Assembly: GCF_003002055.1 (NCBI RefSeq)
Contig: NZ_PVZF01000001.1
Coordinates: forward strand, 186,001-250,000
Length of the DNA stretch: 64,000 nucleotides
Origin: Kineococcus rhizosphaerae
GTDB taxonomy: Bacteria > Actinomycetota > Actinomycetes > Actinomycetales > Kineococcaceae
Direction: 5' to 3'
Numbering within the stretch: position 1 is the first letter of the stretch; each line of letters starts with the position of its first letter. Shown here piece after piece: positions 35,678-49,954 of the stretch. Below the pieces are notes generated by a model. That model was not told where the DNA came from. It searched no databases and was given only the letters and a program-made list of their open reading frames with translations. The position numbers and the translations under genes were made by a program.

Positions 35678-37330
35678 GTGACCCCCGCCGCAGCCACCGC
35701 CGTCGTCGCGGCCATGCGGGTCAACCAGCAGTCGCAGGTCTTCGCCCTCGACGTGGGCGGCGCCGTGGTGGACGTGCCCGCGTCCCTGGCGCTGCCCGCC
35801 GAGCGCGCGGTCGTGCCGCCCGCCCACCGCGTCACGATCGCCCACTTCGTCGACCCCCGTGACCTCGAGCAGGTCCTGCGCCTGTGGGAGACCGCGCTGG
35901 CCGACGGCGTGGGCACCGGCGTCGTCCGGGCCCCCGGCACCACCGAGCAGTTCGCCCTCGCCGTCGCCGACGCCCGTTCCGAGCACGGCTGCCTGCTGGC
36001 CTCTCTGACCCCGCTGGGCGTGGCCGCCCCCGACCGCCTCGCCGGCCGCACCGTCACGAAGGTCGCCGGCGAGCTGCGCCCGCGGACCGCGACCCTCACC
36101 AAGAGCCCCCAGGCCCTCATCACCGCCGTCTCCCCGCGCGCCGAGGCCCTGCTGGGCTTCCCCGCCGACGCCCTGCTCGGACACCGCTCCACCGAGTTCC
36201 TGCACCCCGACGACATCACCACCTCCCTGGACGCCTGGATGGAGATGCTCGCGACGGGTACCGCCTACCGCTCGCGCGTGCGCCACCGCCGCCCCGACGG
36301 CGGATGGCTGTGGATCGAGGTCCTGCACCAGCCGGTCCCCGGACCCGACGGCTCCGTCGTCGTCCACGCCGATGTCACCGACATCAGCACCGAGATGGCG
36401 GCCCTGGAGGAGCTGCGACGGCGCGAGCAGCTGTTCCGGCGCACCCTCGAAGCGCTGCCCGTCGGCCTGCTGCGGCTCGACGTCACCGGCCGCGTCGTGC
36501 AGGTCAACGCCCGCTTCGGCGCGCTGCTGGGCTCGGCCCCCGACCTGCCCGCCGGCGCCGGGCTCGGTGAACGGCTCAGCGGGTGCGGGCCGGACTGCCG
36601 GCGTCGCGTCCTGGACGCCGTCGACGCCTGCCTGGACGGCGGCGGCGACGGCCGCGTCCAGGTCTGCGTCGGCGGCGACGAGTGGTCCGGCGGCCAGCAC
36701 TGCTCCATCGACGTCACCCGGCTCGGCGACGACGACGGCGAACCCGGCGTCGTCCTCGTCGTGCAGGACGTCACCGAGGCCGTCCGCTCCCAGCGGCTCC
36801 TGGCCCGCCGGGCCACCACCGACGCCCTCACCGGCTGCCTGAACCGCTCCGCGGCCCTGGCCGCCCTCGAGGCCGACCTGGCCGCCGACCCGGGACCGGA
36901 GCGCTCGCCCGCCGTCGTCTTCCTGGACCTCGACGGGTTCAAGGGCGTCAACGACCGGCTCGGGCACGCCGTCGGGGACGGCCTGCTCGTCAGGGCCGGC
37001 GCGATCCTGCGCGAGACCGTCGCCGGCTGGGCCGGCGGCGCCGACGTCTGCCGCCTCGGCGGCGACGAGTTCCTCGTCGTGCTGCACCGCAGCCCCGACG
37101 AGCGGTCCGTGCAGTCCCTGGCCGAGGAGCTGTGCGCCCGGCTGCGCACGGGCCTGGAGGCCGGCGCCGACCTCGCCGGTCACCACCCGCTGCCCGTCGG
37201 CGCCAGCGCCGGAGCGGCCCGCGCGGTGCCCGGCGACACGACCGGCACCCTCGTGGCCCGCGCCGACGCGGCCATGTACGTCGCCAAGCGGGCCGGGCGC
37301 CGGGCCGACTGGAGCGACCCGGCGCGCTGA
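35678..37330 (+). CDS. PAS-domain diguanylate cyclase (GGDEF)
   Basis: A soluble signalling protein of about 550 residues. An N-terminal PAS-like region comes first, then a clear PAS/PAC (about 140-250, with SPRAEALLGFPADALLGHRS and WIEVLHQPVPGPDGS), a second PAS (about 255-365) and a C-terminal GGDEF domain. RLGGDEFLVVL is intact, as are DLDGFKGVNDRLGHAVGD residues, so it should make cyclic di-GMP. The inhibitory RxxD site upstream of GGDEF is absent. There is no EAL domain or membrane segment. The start may be GTG 35678 or ATG 35714. Confidence 0.88.
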   Translation: MTPAAATAVVAAMRVNQQSQVFALDVGGAVVDVPASLALPAERAVVPPAHRVTIAHFVDPRDLEQVLRLWETALADGVGTGVVRAPGTTEQFALAVADARSEHGCLLASLTPLGVAAPDRLAGRTVTKVAGELRPRTATLTKSPQALITAVSPRAEALLGFPADALLGHRSTEFLHPDDITTSLDAWMEMLATGTAYRSRVRHRRPDGGWLWIEVLHQPVPGPDGSVVVHADVTDISTEMAALEELRRREQLFRRTLEALPVGLLRLDVTGRVVQVNARFGALLGSAPDLPAGAGLGERLSGCGPDCRRRVLDAVDACLDGGGDGRVQVCVGGDEWSGGQHCSIDVTRLGDDDGEPGVVLVVQDVTEAVRSQRLLARRATTDALTGCLNRSAALAALEADLAADPGPERSPAVVFLDLDGFKGVNDRLGHAVGDGLLVRAGAILRETVAGWAGGADVCRLGGDEFLVVLHRSPDERSVQSLAEELCARLRTGLEAGADLAGHHPLPVGASAGAARAVPGDTTGTLVARADAAMYVAKRAGRRADWSDPAR

Positions 37331-37364
37331 GGAGCGCCCGGCCGGCCCGCGGCGTGGGCGCTGG

Positions 37365-37386
37365 TGTCGCAGGGGCTGACTACCCT
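37365..37386 (+). promoter_or_regulatory. RecA-NDp/PafBC-type promoter of polA
   Basis: TGTCGCAG (37365-37372), 8 bases, then TACCCT (37381-37386), with the polA GTG 7 bases later. This matches the known TTGTCRGTG-N8-TANNNT architecture except for the first T and some inner positions. The same layout occurs before uvrB, uvrA and uvrC. Confidence 0.55.
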
Positions 37387-37393
37387 GGCCGAC

Positions 37394-40186
37394 GTGACAC
37401 CGCCCGCTGTACGCAAAGCAGCCGCCACGAAGAAGACCGCTGCCAGGGGCGGCTCCGCCGCCCGGCCCGCGCCGACGCGGCCCCGGTTGCTGCTGATCGA
37501 CGGGCACTCCATGGCCTACCGCGCGTTCTTCGCGCTGCCGGTCGGCAACTTCGCCACCACCACCGGCCAGCCCACCAACGCCGTGTACGGCTTCACGTCG
37601 ATGCTCATCAACCTGCTGCGCGACGAGGACCCCACCCACTTCGCCGTCACCTTCGACGTCTCGCGGCACTCGTTCCGCACCGACGAGTACCCCGAGTACA
37701 AGGGCACCCGGACCAAGAGCCCCGACGAGTTCCGCGGCCAGGTCGAGCTCGTCAAGGAGGTCCTCGCCGCCCTGCGCGTGCCCGTGGTCGAGAAGGAGGG
37801 CTACGAGGCCGACGACGTCATCGCCACCCTCACCACCCAGGCCGTCGAGCAGGACTTCGACGTGCTCGTCTGCACCGGCGACCGCGACGCCCTGCAGCTC
37901 GTGCGCCCCGAGGTCACCGTCCTGTACCCCGTCAAGGGGGTCTCGGAGCTGGCCCGCATGACGCCCGAGGCCGTGGAGGAGAAGTACGGCGTCCCGCCCC
38001 AGCGCTACCCCGACCTCGCCGCCCTCGTCGGGGAGACCTCCGACAACCTGCCCGGTGTCCCCGGCGTCGGCGCCAAGACCGCGGCCAAGTGGATCGGCCT
38101 GTACGACGGTCTCGACGGCGTCATCGGCAACGCCGACCTCGTCAAGGGCAAGGCGGGGGAGAGCCTGCGCGCCCACCTCGACTCCGTCATCCGCAACCGC
38201 CGCCTCAACGCCCTCGTCACCGACCTCAGCCTCGGGGTGACCGTCCCCGAGCTGGTCCGGCGCGCCTGGGACCGCGAACAGGTCCACACCGTCTTCGACG
38301 GCCTGGAGTTCCGCGTCCTGCGCGACCGCCTGTTCGCCACCCTGGAGTCCGCCGAACCCGAGGCCGAGGAGGGCTTCGGCGTCGACGGCGCCGTCCTGCT
38401 CGCCGGAGAGGTCGCTGCGTGGCTCACCGACCACGCCACCGGGGCCACCGGCCTGCACGTGCAGGGCGAGTGGGGCCGCGGCACGGGGGAGGTCACGGGC
38501 CTGGCGCTCGCGGGCGGCGACGGCGTCGCCGCGTGGATCGACCCGGTGACCCTCGAGGCGGCCGACGAGCAGGCCCTGGCCGCCTGGCTGGCCGACCCGG
38601 ACCGGCCCAAGGTCGCGCACGACGTCAAGGGCCCCTCGCACGCCCTGCGCGCCCGCGGCTGGGAGCTGGCCGGGGTCACCTTCGACACCGCCCTGGCCGC
38701 CTACCTGTGCCGGCCCGACCAGCGCAGCTACGACCTGGCCGACCTCGCCGTGCGCCACCTCAAGCGCGAGCTGCGCGCCGAGGGGTCCCTGCCGCAGGCC
38801 CCCGCCGACGAGCAGCTGACCCTCGACGGCGGCGACGGTCCCGTGGGCGGGGACCTGCAGGCGCGCGCGGAGGAGGGCATGGTCCGGGCGCTGGCGATCT
38901 CCGAGCTGGCCGCGGTCCTGGCCACCGAGCTCGACGAGCGCGGCGGGACGCGGCTGCTGGCCGAGGTCGAGCTGCCGCTGGTGGACGTCCTGGCCCGCCA
39001 GGAACGGGTCGGCGTCGCCGTCGACCCCGAGCTGCTGGCCGACCTCGAGGCGCACTTCGCCGACCGCGTCGCCCAGGCGCAGACCCTCGCCTACGAGGTC
39101 ATCGGGACCGAGATCAACCTGGGCTCGCCCAAGCAGCTGCAGACCGTGCTGTTCGAGCAGCTGCAGATGCCCAAGACCAAGCGCACCAAGACCGGGTGGA
39201 CGACCGACGCCGACGCCCTCGCGGCCCTGTTCGTCAAGACCGAGCACCCCTTCCTGGCCCACCTGCTCGAGCACCGCGACGCCTCGCGGCTGCGGCAGAC
39301 GGTCGAGGGGCTGCGCAAGTCCGTGGCCGACGACGGCCGCATCCACACGACGTACCAGCAGATGATCGCGGCGACCGGGCGCCTGAGCTCGACCGACCCG
39401 AACCTGCAGAACATCCCCATCCGCACCGAGGAGGGGCGCCGCATCCGGCAGGCCTTCGTCGTCGGGCCGGACGGGGCCGGGGGCGGGTTCGAGTGCCTGC
39501 TGACGGCCGACTACTCGCAGATCGAGATGCGGATCATGGCGCACCTGTCGGGCGACGAGGGCCTCATCGCGGCCTTCACCTCGGGGGAGGACCTGCACCG
39601 CTTCGTCGGCAGCCGCGTCTTCGGGGTCGCCCCGGCCGAGGTGACGTCCGAGATGCGCGCCAAGATCAAGGCGATGTCCTACGGCCTGGCGTACGGGCTG
39701 TCCGCGTTCGGCCTGTCGAACCAGCTGAAGATCTCCACCGAGGAGGCCAGGGGCCTCATGGACGACTACTTCGAGCGGTTCGGCGGCGTGCGCGACTACC
39801 TGTACGGCGTCGTCGACGAGGCCCGCCGGGTGGGCTGGACCGAGACCATCCTGGGGCGGCGGCGCTACCTGCCGGACCTGGCCAGCGACAACCGGCAGCG
39901 CCGGGAGATGGCCGAGCGCATGGCGCTGAACGCCCCCATCCAGGGCTCGGCCGCCGACATCATCAAGGTGGCCATGCTCGACCTCGACGCCGGGCTGCGC
40001 GCCAGCGGGCTGCGCTCGCGGCTGCTGCTGCAGGTGCACGACGAGCTCGTCCTCGAGGTGGCCGCCGGCGAGCGCGAGGAGCTCGAGGCGCTCGTGCGCT
40101 CGACCATGGGCGGGGCCGCCTCGCTGGCGGTGCCGCTGGAGGTGTCGGTGGGCGTCGGGCGCAGCTGGCACGAAGCGGGGCACTGA
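37394..40186 (+). CDS. polA: DNA polymerase I
   Basis: PolI fills repair gaps and removes RNA primers. The 930-residue protein has an intact 5'-nuclease domain (LLLIDGHSMAYRAFFALP onward, EGYEADDVIATL, CTGDRDALQLV). The central 3'-5' exonuclease domain lacks the DxE motif (LHVQGEW at that place), as usual in actinobacteria. The polymerase domain is complete with TADYSQIEMRIMAHLSGD, the O-helix AKIKAMSYGLAYGLSAFG and VHDELVLEV. I prefer GTG 37394 over 37364 because the earlier codon lies in the promoter. Confidence 0.95.
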   Translation: MTPPAVRKAAATKKTAARGGSAARPAPTRPRLLLIDGHSMAYRAFFALPVGNFATTTGQPTNAVYGFTSMLINLLRDEDPTHFAVTFDVSRHSFRTDEYPEYKGTRTKSPDEFRGQVELVKEVLAALRVPVVEKEGYEADDVIATLTTQAVEQDFDVLVCTGDRDALQLVRPEVTVLYPVKGVSELARMTPEAVEEKYGVPPQRYPDLAALVGETSDNLPGVPGVGAKTAAKWIGLYDGLDGVIGNADLVKGKAGESLRAHLDSVIRNRRLNALVTDLSLGVTVPELVRRAWDREQVHTVFDGLEFRVLRDRLFATLESAEPEAEEGFGVDGAVLLAGEVAAWLTDHATGATGLHVQGEWGRGTGEVTGLALAGGDGVAAWIDPVTLEAADEQALAAWLADPDRPKVAHDVKGPSHALRARGWELAGVTFDTALAAYLCRPDQRSYDLADLAVRHLKRELRAEGSLPQAPADEQLTLDGGDGPVGGDLQARAEEGMVRALAISELAAVLATELDERGGTRLLAEVELPLVDVLARQERVGVAVDPELLADLEAHFADRVAQAQTLAYEVIGTEINLGSPKQLQTVLFEQLQMPKTKRTKTGWTTDADALAALFVKTEHPFLAHLLEHRDASRLRQTVEGLRKSVADDGRIHTTYQQMIAATGRLSSTDPNLQNIPIRTEEGRRIRQAFVVGPDGAGGGFECLLTADYSQIEMRIMAHLSGDEGLIAAFTSGEDLHRFVGSRVFGVAPAEVTSEMRAKIKAMSYGLAYGLSAFGLSNQLKISTEEARGLMDDYFERFGGVRDYLYGVVDEARRVGWTETILGRRRYLPDLASDNRQRREMAERMALNAPIQGSAADIIKVAMLDLDAGLRASGLRSRLLLQVHDELVLEVAAGEREELEALVRSTMGGAASLAVPLEVSVGVGRSWHEAGH

Positions 40187-40218
40187 CCGACCGCCGGTGG
40201 TGCCGGCCGCTCCGTCGC

Positions 40219-41034
40219 TCAGGGGCGGTCGGCGACCAGCACGAGCGTGCCGGGCAGCAGCTCCCCGCGCAGGCGGCTCCAGCCGCCCCACTCGGCGTCC
40301 CCGGAGCGCCACGCGGGTTCGACGAGGTCGCGCACCACGAACCCCGCGGCCACCAGCAGCCGGACCCAGTCGCCGACCGTGCGGTGGTGCTCGGCGTAGG
40401 TCACGGTGCCGTGCTCGTCGGCCTCCACGTAGGCGCGGCGGTCGAAGTAGGAGTGGGTCGCTCTGAGCCCCTCGGGGCCGGGGACGTCGGGGAAGGCCCA
40501 GCGCACCGGGTGCGGGACGCTGGCCGCGAACCGGCCCCCGGGCCGCAGGACGCGGGCCGCCTCGGCGAGGACGCGGTCGGCGTCGGCGACGAAGGGCAGG
40601 GCGCCGTAGGAGGTGAAGACGACGTCGAAGCTCGCGTCGGCGAAGGGCAGGACGCGGGCGTCGCACTGCGCCAGCGGGACCCCGGCGGCCCGGGCCGGTG
40701 CCAGTCCCTCGCGCAGCATGCCGAGCGACAGGTCGGTCGCCACGACGCGCGCGCCGCGGCCGGCGACCCAGCGGGCGCACTGGGCGGCGCCGGCGCCGAC
40801 CTCCAGGACGGTGGCGCCGTCGAGGTCGCCGAGCAGCACGGCCTCGGCCTCCCGCAGCCCGTCCGGCCCCCAGACGAGGTCGGACCCGGTGCGGTCGTCG
40901 CCGAGGAAGGCGCCGTGCTCGCGGCGGTACTGCGCCGCCTCGGCGTCCCACCAGCTCCTTTGCGCCGCAACGGTTTCAGCGGCACTCACGCCGCGGCGAC
41001 CGACGGTGGGCTGGGGTTGCGCGAAGTCCTCCAC
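40219..41034 (-). CDS. Class I SAM-dependent methyltransferase
   Basis: A 271-residue Rossmann methyltransferase. Motif I is VLEVGAGAAQCARWVA, motif II includes VVATDLSLGMLREG, and the post-II acidic CDARVLPFADASFDVVF is followed by LRPGGRFAASVPHPVRWAF. This last stretch and SYFDRRAYVEADEHGTVTY resemble actinobacterial methyltransferases of unknown substrate. GTG 40989 (VSAAETVAAQRSWW) is an alternative start that removes 15 residues. It is convergent with polA and divergent from rpsA. Confidence 0.82.
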   Translation of the reverse strand: MEDFAQPQPTVGRRGVSAAETVAAQRSWWDAEAAQYRREHGAFLGDDRTGSDLVWGPDGLREAEAVLLGDLDGATVLEVGAGAAQCARWVAGRGARVVATDLSLGMLREGLAPARAAGVPLAQCDARVLPFADASFDVVFTSYGALPFVADADRVLAEAARVLRPGGRFAASVPHPVRWAFPDVPGPEGLRATHSYFDRRAYVEADEHGTVTYAEHHRTVGDWVRLLVAAGFVVRDLVEPAWRSGDAEWGGWSRLRGELLPGTLVLVADRP

Positions 41035-41065
41035 GGCCCGATCCTGTCAGTCCGGCCGGGCCGCT

Positions 41066-41094
41066 TTGCCCCCTCCTGCCCCCGCCGGTAGGCT
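41066..41094 (+). promoter_or_regulatory. Predicted rpsA promoter
   Basis: TTGCCC (41066-41071) and TAGGCT (41089-41094) are spaced by 17 bases, giving a leader of about 120 bases before the rpsA ATG. Confidence 0.5.
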
Positions 41095-41223
41095 TGGCAG
41101 GCGCGCGTCTGCCCGTTGCCCACGGGGATCGTCCGAGAACCGGCTCAGCAGGTGGTCTCGCGTGACGGCCGGGAACCCCCGCCCGTGACACCCACGATTG
41201 TCCTTGACGGAGCCCCTACCTCC

Positions 41224-42732
41224 ATGACGACCACCACGACCGCGCCGGCGGGCACCACTCCTCAGATCGCGATCAACGACATCGGATCGGCTGAGGACTT
41301 CCTTGCCGCGGTCGACGCGACCATCAAGTACTTCAACGACGGTGACATCGTCTCCGGCACCATCGTGAAGGTCGACCGTGACGAGGTCCTCCTCGACATC
41401 GGTTACAAGACCGAGGGCGTCATCCCCTCGCGCGAGCTCTCGATCAAGCACGACGTCGACCCCAACGAGGTCGTCGGCGTCGGCGACGAGGTCGAGGCCC
41501 TGGTCCTCCAGAAGGAGGACAAGGAAGGCCGTCTGATCCTGTCCAAGAAGCGCGCCCAGTACGAGCGCGCCTGGGGCACCATCGAGGCCAAGAAGGAAGC
41601 CGACGAGGTCGTCGAGGGCACCGTCATCGAGGTCGTCAAGGGTGGGCTCATCCTGGACATCGGCCTCCGCGGCTTCTTGCCCGCGTCGCTGGTCGAGATG
41701 CGTCGCGTCCGCGACCTGCAGCCTTACGTCGGCAAGACGATCGAAGCCAAGATCATCGAGCTGGACAAGAACCGCAACAACGTGGTCCTGTCCCGCCGCG
41801 CCTGGCTCGAGCAGACCCAGTCCGAGGTCCGCCAGAACTTCCTCACGACCCTGCAGAAGGGTCAGGTCCGCTCCGGCGTCGTCTCCTCGATCGTCAACTT
41901 CGGTGCGTTCGTCGACCTCGGCGGCGTCGACGGCCTGGTCCACGTCTCCGAGCTGTCCTGGAAGCACATCGACCACCCCTCCGAGGTCGTCGAGGTCGGT
42001 CAGGAGGTCACCGTCGAGGTCCTCGACGTCGACATGGACCGCGAGCGCGTCTCGCTGTCGCTCAAGGCGACGCAGGAAGACCCGTGGCAGCAGTTCGCCC
42101 GCACCCACGCGATCGGTCAGGTCGTGCCGGGCAAGGTCACCAAGCTCGTCCCGTTCGGTGCGTTCGTGCGCGTCGACGACGGCATCGAGGGCCTGGTCCA
42201 CATCTCCGAGCTGGCCGAGCGCCACGTCGAGGTGCCGGAGCAGGTCGTCCAGGTCAACAGCGACATCTTCGTCAAGGTCATCGACATCGACCTCGAGCGT
42301 CGCCGCATCTCCCTGTCGCTGAAGCAGGCCGACGAGTCCCTCGCCGCGGCCGGCGAGGAGTTCGACCCCTCGCTGTACGGCATGGCGGCCGACTACGACG
42401 AGCAGGGGAACTACAAGTACCCCGAGGGCTTCGACCCCGAGACCAACGACTGGCTCGAGGGCTTCGAGGCGCAGCGCGAGGAGTGGGAGGGCCAGTACGC
42501 CCTTGCGCACGAGCGCTGGGAGCAGCACAAGAAGCAGGTCGCCGACCGCGCCGAGGCCGAGGCGAAGGCCGAAGCCGAGGGCACCACGGCCACCTCGAGC
42601 AGCTCCAGCTCCTCGAGCAGCAGCTCCTCGGCTCCCTCGTCCTACACGTCGGAGGCTCCGGAGGCCGCGGGCACGCTCGCGTCCGACGAGGCCCTCGCCG
42701 CGCTGCGCGAGAAGCTGACCGGCGGGAACTGA
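41224..42732 (+). CDS. rpsA: 30S ribosomal protein S1
   Basis: S1 binds mRNA and helps it load on the ribosome. The 502-residue protein has four S1 RNA-binding repeats (FNDGDIVSGTIVKVDRDEVL; VVEGTVIEVVKGGLILDIG; VRSGVVSSIVNFGAFVDLGG; VVPGKVTKLVPFGAFVRVDD), typical for actinobacteria. The start ATG 41224 gives the conserved INDIGSAEDFLAAVDATIKY. The C-terminal tail holds 12 serines in a row coded by mixed AGC/TCC/TCG triplets, then an acidic end. Its T-rich codon use at third positions is higher than that of neighbours, consistent with high expression. Confidence 0.96.
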   Translation: MTTTTTAPAGTTPQIAINDIGSAEDFLAAVDATIKYFNDGDIVSGTIVKVDRDEVLLDIGYKTEGVIPSRELSIKHDVDPNEVVGVGDEVEALVLQKEDKEGRLILSKKRAQYERAWGTIEAKKEADEVVEGTVIEVVKGGLILDIGLRGFLPASLVEMRRVRDLQPYVGKTIEAKIIELDKNRNNVVLSRRAWLEQTQSEVRQNFLTTLQKGQVRSGVVSSIVNFGAFVDLGGVDGLVHVSELSWKHIDHPSEVVEVGQEVTVEVLDVDMDRERVSLSLKATQEDPWQQFARTHAIGQVVPGKVTKLVPFGAFVRVDDGIEGLVHISELAERHVEVPEQVVQVNSDIFVKVIDIDLERRRISLSLKQADESLAAAGEEFDPSLYGMAADYDEQGNYKYPEGFDPETNDWLEGFEAQREEWEGQYALAHERWEQHKKQVADRAEAEAKAEAEGTTATSSSSSSSSSSSSAPSSYTSEAPEAAGTLASDEALAALREKLTGGN

Positions 42733-42760
42733 GTCCCCCGCTGATCGGCTGACGATCCGA

Positions 42761-42795
42761 CGAAGGCCCCGACCGGGTTCCGGTCGGGGCCTTCG
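42761..42795 (+). terminator. Terminator after rpsA
   Basis: CGAAGGCCCCGACCGG pairs perfectly over 16 bases with 42780-42795 around GTT. Confidence 0.88.
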
Positions 42796-42807
42796 TGCGT
42801 CCGGGAG

Positions 42808-42813
42808 TAGGTT
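42808..42813 (+). promoter_or_regulatory. -10 box of coaE, leaderless type
   Basis: TAGGTT ends 6 bases before the coaE GTG. Confidence 0.5.
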
Positions 42814-42819
42814 CGGCCC

Positions 42820-43704
42820 GTGCTGCGCGTGGGGCTGACCGGTGGGATCGGGGCGGGCAAGTCGACGGTGGCCCGGCTGCTGGCCGGGCACGGCGCGGTG
42901 CTCGTCGACGCCGACGTCATCGCGCGCGAGGTCGTGGCCCGCGGCACGCCGGGTCTGGCTGCGGTCGTGGAGGAGTTCGGGCCGGACGTCCTGACGGCGG
43001 CCGGCGACCTCGACCGCCCGGCGCTGGGCCGTCGCGTCTTCGGCGACGAGCGGCAGCGGGCGGCGCTCAACGCGATCGTGCACCCGCTGGTCGCCGCGCG
43101 CCGGGCCGAGCTGGCCGCCGCGGCCCCGGCCGGGTCCGTCGTGGTCGAGGACGTGCCCCTGCTCGTCGAGACCGGGGCCGCACCGGGCTACCCGCTGGTC
43201 GTGGTCGTGGACGCCGACGCGGCCGAACGGGTGCGCCGGCTGGTGACCGAACGCGGCATGAGCGAGGACGACGCCCTGGCCCGCCTGCGCGCGCAGGCCA
43301 CCGACGACGAGCGGCGCGCCGCCGCGGACGTGCTGCTGGCGAACCCGCGGCGGGCCGAGGACCGCCCCGACCCGCTGCCCGGGCTGGTCTCGGCCCTGTG
43401 GAGCGGACGGCTCCTGCCCTTCGAGGCCGCCGTCCGCGCCGGACGGCCGGCTCCCGCGCGGCCGGGTGTCCCGCCCGCCGACGCCGTCGAGCGCGCGCGC
43501 CGGCGCGTCGCCCACGCCACGGCCGGGCCGGTCGAGGTGGTCGACGCCTCGGCGTGGCCGGTGCGGCTGCGCGCGTCCGCCGAGGGCGCACTGACGACGG
43601 TCGGCTACGTCGACGCAGGTCAGGGCCGGTTCGCGAGCGCCGACCCGGGCGCCCCGGTCGCCGTCGAGCTCGTGCGGGAGGCTCGTGTCGGAGGTCCCGC
43701 CTAG
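42820..43704 (+). CDS. coaE: Dephospho-CoA kinase with C-terminal extension
   Basis: CoaE phosphorylates dephospho-CoA, the last step of coenzyme A synthesis. The kinase part (about residues 1-200) has Walker A GGIGAGKS, then [19 protein letters not shown], and [20 protein letters not shown] with the lid [19 protein letters not shown]. About 90 more residues follow, beginning [20 protein letters not shown], of no known function. Some actinobacteria carry a longer GrpB-like domain here; this tail is shorter and I do not recognise it. Its 3' end overlaps the uvrB promoter. Confidence 0.93.
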   Translation: MLRVGLTGGIGAGKSTVARLLAGHGAVLVDADVIAREVVARGTPGLAAVVEEFGPDVLTAAGDLDRPALGRRVFGDERQRAALNAIVHPLVAARRAELAAAAPAGSVVVEDVPLLVETGAAPGYPLVVVVDADAAERVRRLVTERGMSEDDALARLRAQATDDERRAAADVLLANPRRAEDRPDPLPGLVSALWSGRLLPFEAAVRAGRPAPARPGVPPADAVERARRRVAHATAGPVEVVDASAWPVRLRASAEGALTTVGYVDAGQGRFASADPGAPVAVELVREARVGGPA

Positions 43705-43707
43705 GCT
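43686..43707 (+). promoter_or_regulatory. RecA-NDp/PafBC-type promoter of uvrB
   Basis: TGTCGGAG (43686-43693), 8 bases, TAGGCT (43702-43707), then 7 bases to the uvrB ATG. It lies inside the last codons of coaE. It agrees with the uvrA site at 20 of 23 positions when the preceding G is included. Confidence 0.65.
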
Positions 43708-43714
43708 GCGACCC

Positions 43715-45862
<2,148 letters not shown>

Positions 45863-45904
45863 CCGGCCGCACCCGTTCCGGCGGACGGGCCGGTGCCCGC
45901 CTGC

Positions 45905-45958
45905 GGGGCGCCGCCGCGCCGGCCGTCCCCTCCCGGCCGGCCGGCGCGGCGGCGCCCC
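45905..45958. terminator. Terminator between uvrB and the MarR gene
   Basis: GGGGCGCCGCCGCGCCGGCC (45905-45924) pairs perfectly with 45939-45958. It lies between convergent genes. Confidence 0.8.
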
Positions 45959-45980
45959 CGCGTCGCCCCTCGGGGTGGGC

Positions 45981-46568
45981 TCAGCGCTGGTCGAGGCGGG
46001 CGAGGACGTCCTGGACGCCGGGGACGGGCGGGACGCTGCCCGTGGCGGTCAGGTGCTGCAGCAGGGTCGTGCTGATGGAGCGCAGCTGGTCCACCTGCTC
46101 GGGGCTGAGCTGGTCGAACAGCGCGTCCCGGACGGTCTCGACGTGACCGGGGGCGGCGGCCGCGAGGGCCTCGTGGCCGGCGTCGGTCAGGACGGCGATG
46201 AACCCGCGGCCGTCGGTGGGGCAGGACTGCCGGCGCACCCAGCCGCGTTCCTCCATGCGGGCCACGGCGTGCGAGACGCGGCTGCGCGAGGACAGCGAGG
46301 ACTCGGCCAGCTCGCTCATGCGCAGCGAGCGCTCGGGGGCCTCGGACAGGCGCACGAGCATCTCGTAGTACGTCAGCACGATCCCGGAGTCGTGCTGCAG
46401 CTGACGGTCGAAGCGGTCCAGCAGCAGCTGCACCGTCGACAGGAAGGTCCGCCAGGTGGCCTGCTCGGCCTCGTCGAGCCAGCGGACCGGCGCGGCCCCG
46501 GGAGGGGGGTCGGACGCGGCAGCGGGGTCGACGGAATCGTGCTCGAGAGTCGATGCGGATGGAACCAT
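45981..46568 (-). CDS. MarR-family transcriptional regulator
   Basis: A 195-residue winged-helix regulator. The DNA-binding region is [20 protein letters not shown] followed by the wing [20 protein letters not shown]. Helices at both ends form the dimer interface ([39 protein letters not shown]). MarR proteins usually repress neighbouring genes and respond to small ligands; no obvious target lies next to it except uvrA, divergent, 176 bases away. A short repeat ATGCA-n9-TGCAT (46567-46585) overlaps its start and might be an operator. Confidence 0.87.
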   Translation of the reverse strand: MVPSASTLEHDSVDPAAASDPPPGAAPVRWLDEAEQATWRTFLSTVQLLLDRFDRQLQHDSGIVLTYYEMLVRLSEAPERSLRMSELAESSLSSRSRVSHAVARMEERGWVRRQSCPTDGRGFIAVLTDAGHEALAAAAPGHVETVRDALFDQLSPEQVDQLRSISTTLLQHLTATGSVPPVPGVQDVLARLDQR

Positions 46569-46715
46569 GCACAGAGCGTATGCATCGCGTTCAACTACCG
46601 TCGTCCCCCGAACGGTGGACGATGGCCCCGCCGTCCTGCGGGTGCGTCCCGGCGCGCTCCCCGACCTGCGTCGGACCGTCCCCGGACCAGCCCCGGGCGG
46701 GCGTCTGGAGGCCGG

Positions 46716-46737
46716 TGTCGGAGGTGGCGCCTAGGGT
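46716..46737 (+). promoter_or_regulatory. RecA-NDp/PafBC-type promoter of uvrA
   Basis: TGTCGGAG (46716-46723), 8 bases, TAGGGT (46732-46737), then 7 bases to the uvrA GTG. It has the same layout as the uvrB, uvrC and polA sites. Confidence 0.65.
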
Positions 46738-46744
46738 TGCCCCC

Positions 46745-49717
<2,973 letters not shown>

Positions 49718-49740
49718 CGACCAGGCGTTGCCCAGGTGGG

Positions 49741-49768
49741 GGATCGGGACTGCGAACGGTCCCGATCC
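49741..49768 (+). terminator. Terminator after uvrA
   Basis: GGATCGGGAC pairs with GTCCCGATCC around 8 bases, 24 bases after the uvrA stop. The rest of 49769-49954 shows no gene and no convincing promoter. Confidence 0.7.
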
Positions 49769-49954
49769 CTCACGGGCAGTAGCGGATCCCGGGGTGCGAC
49801 CCCGCACCGCGGGTGATGCGCGTGGAACCCTGCGTGGTATTCGTGCGGCGTTCGGTGAAGACCCTCCGGAGCGTGCCCGCGGACTGCCACACTCGGCGGC
49901 GATCACGACCCGGGACGGGGGAGACGCCCGGGTCGTCACCGACGAGGGAGACGC

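Noticed and set aside
35261-40951. A 1,896-codon open frame on the minus strand across the GGDEF gene and polA
   Set aside because: It is antisense to well-supported genes and rich in Gly, Ala, Arg, Val and Asp strings. In very GC-rich DNA stop codons are rare in some antisense frames, so this is expected by composition.
46553-46744. Longer uvrA with an extra 64 N-terminal residues
   Set aside because: The extra stretch runs over the promoter and the divergent MarR start and has no UvrA similarity. GTG 46745 lies 7 bases after the -10 box.
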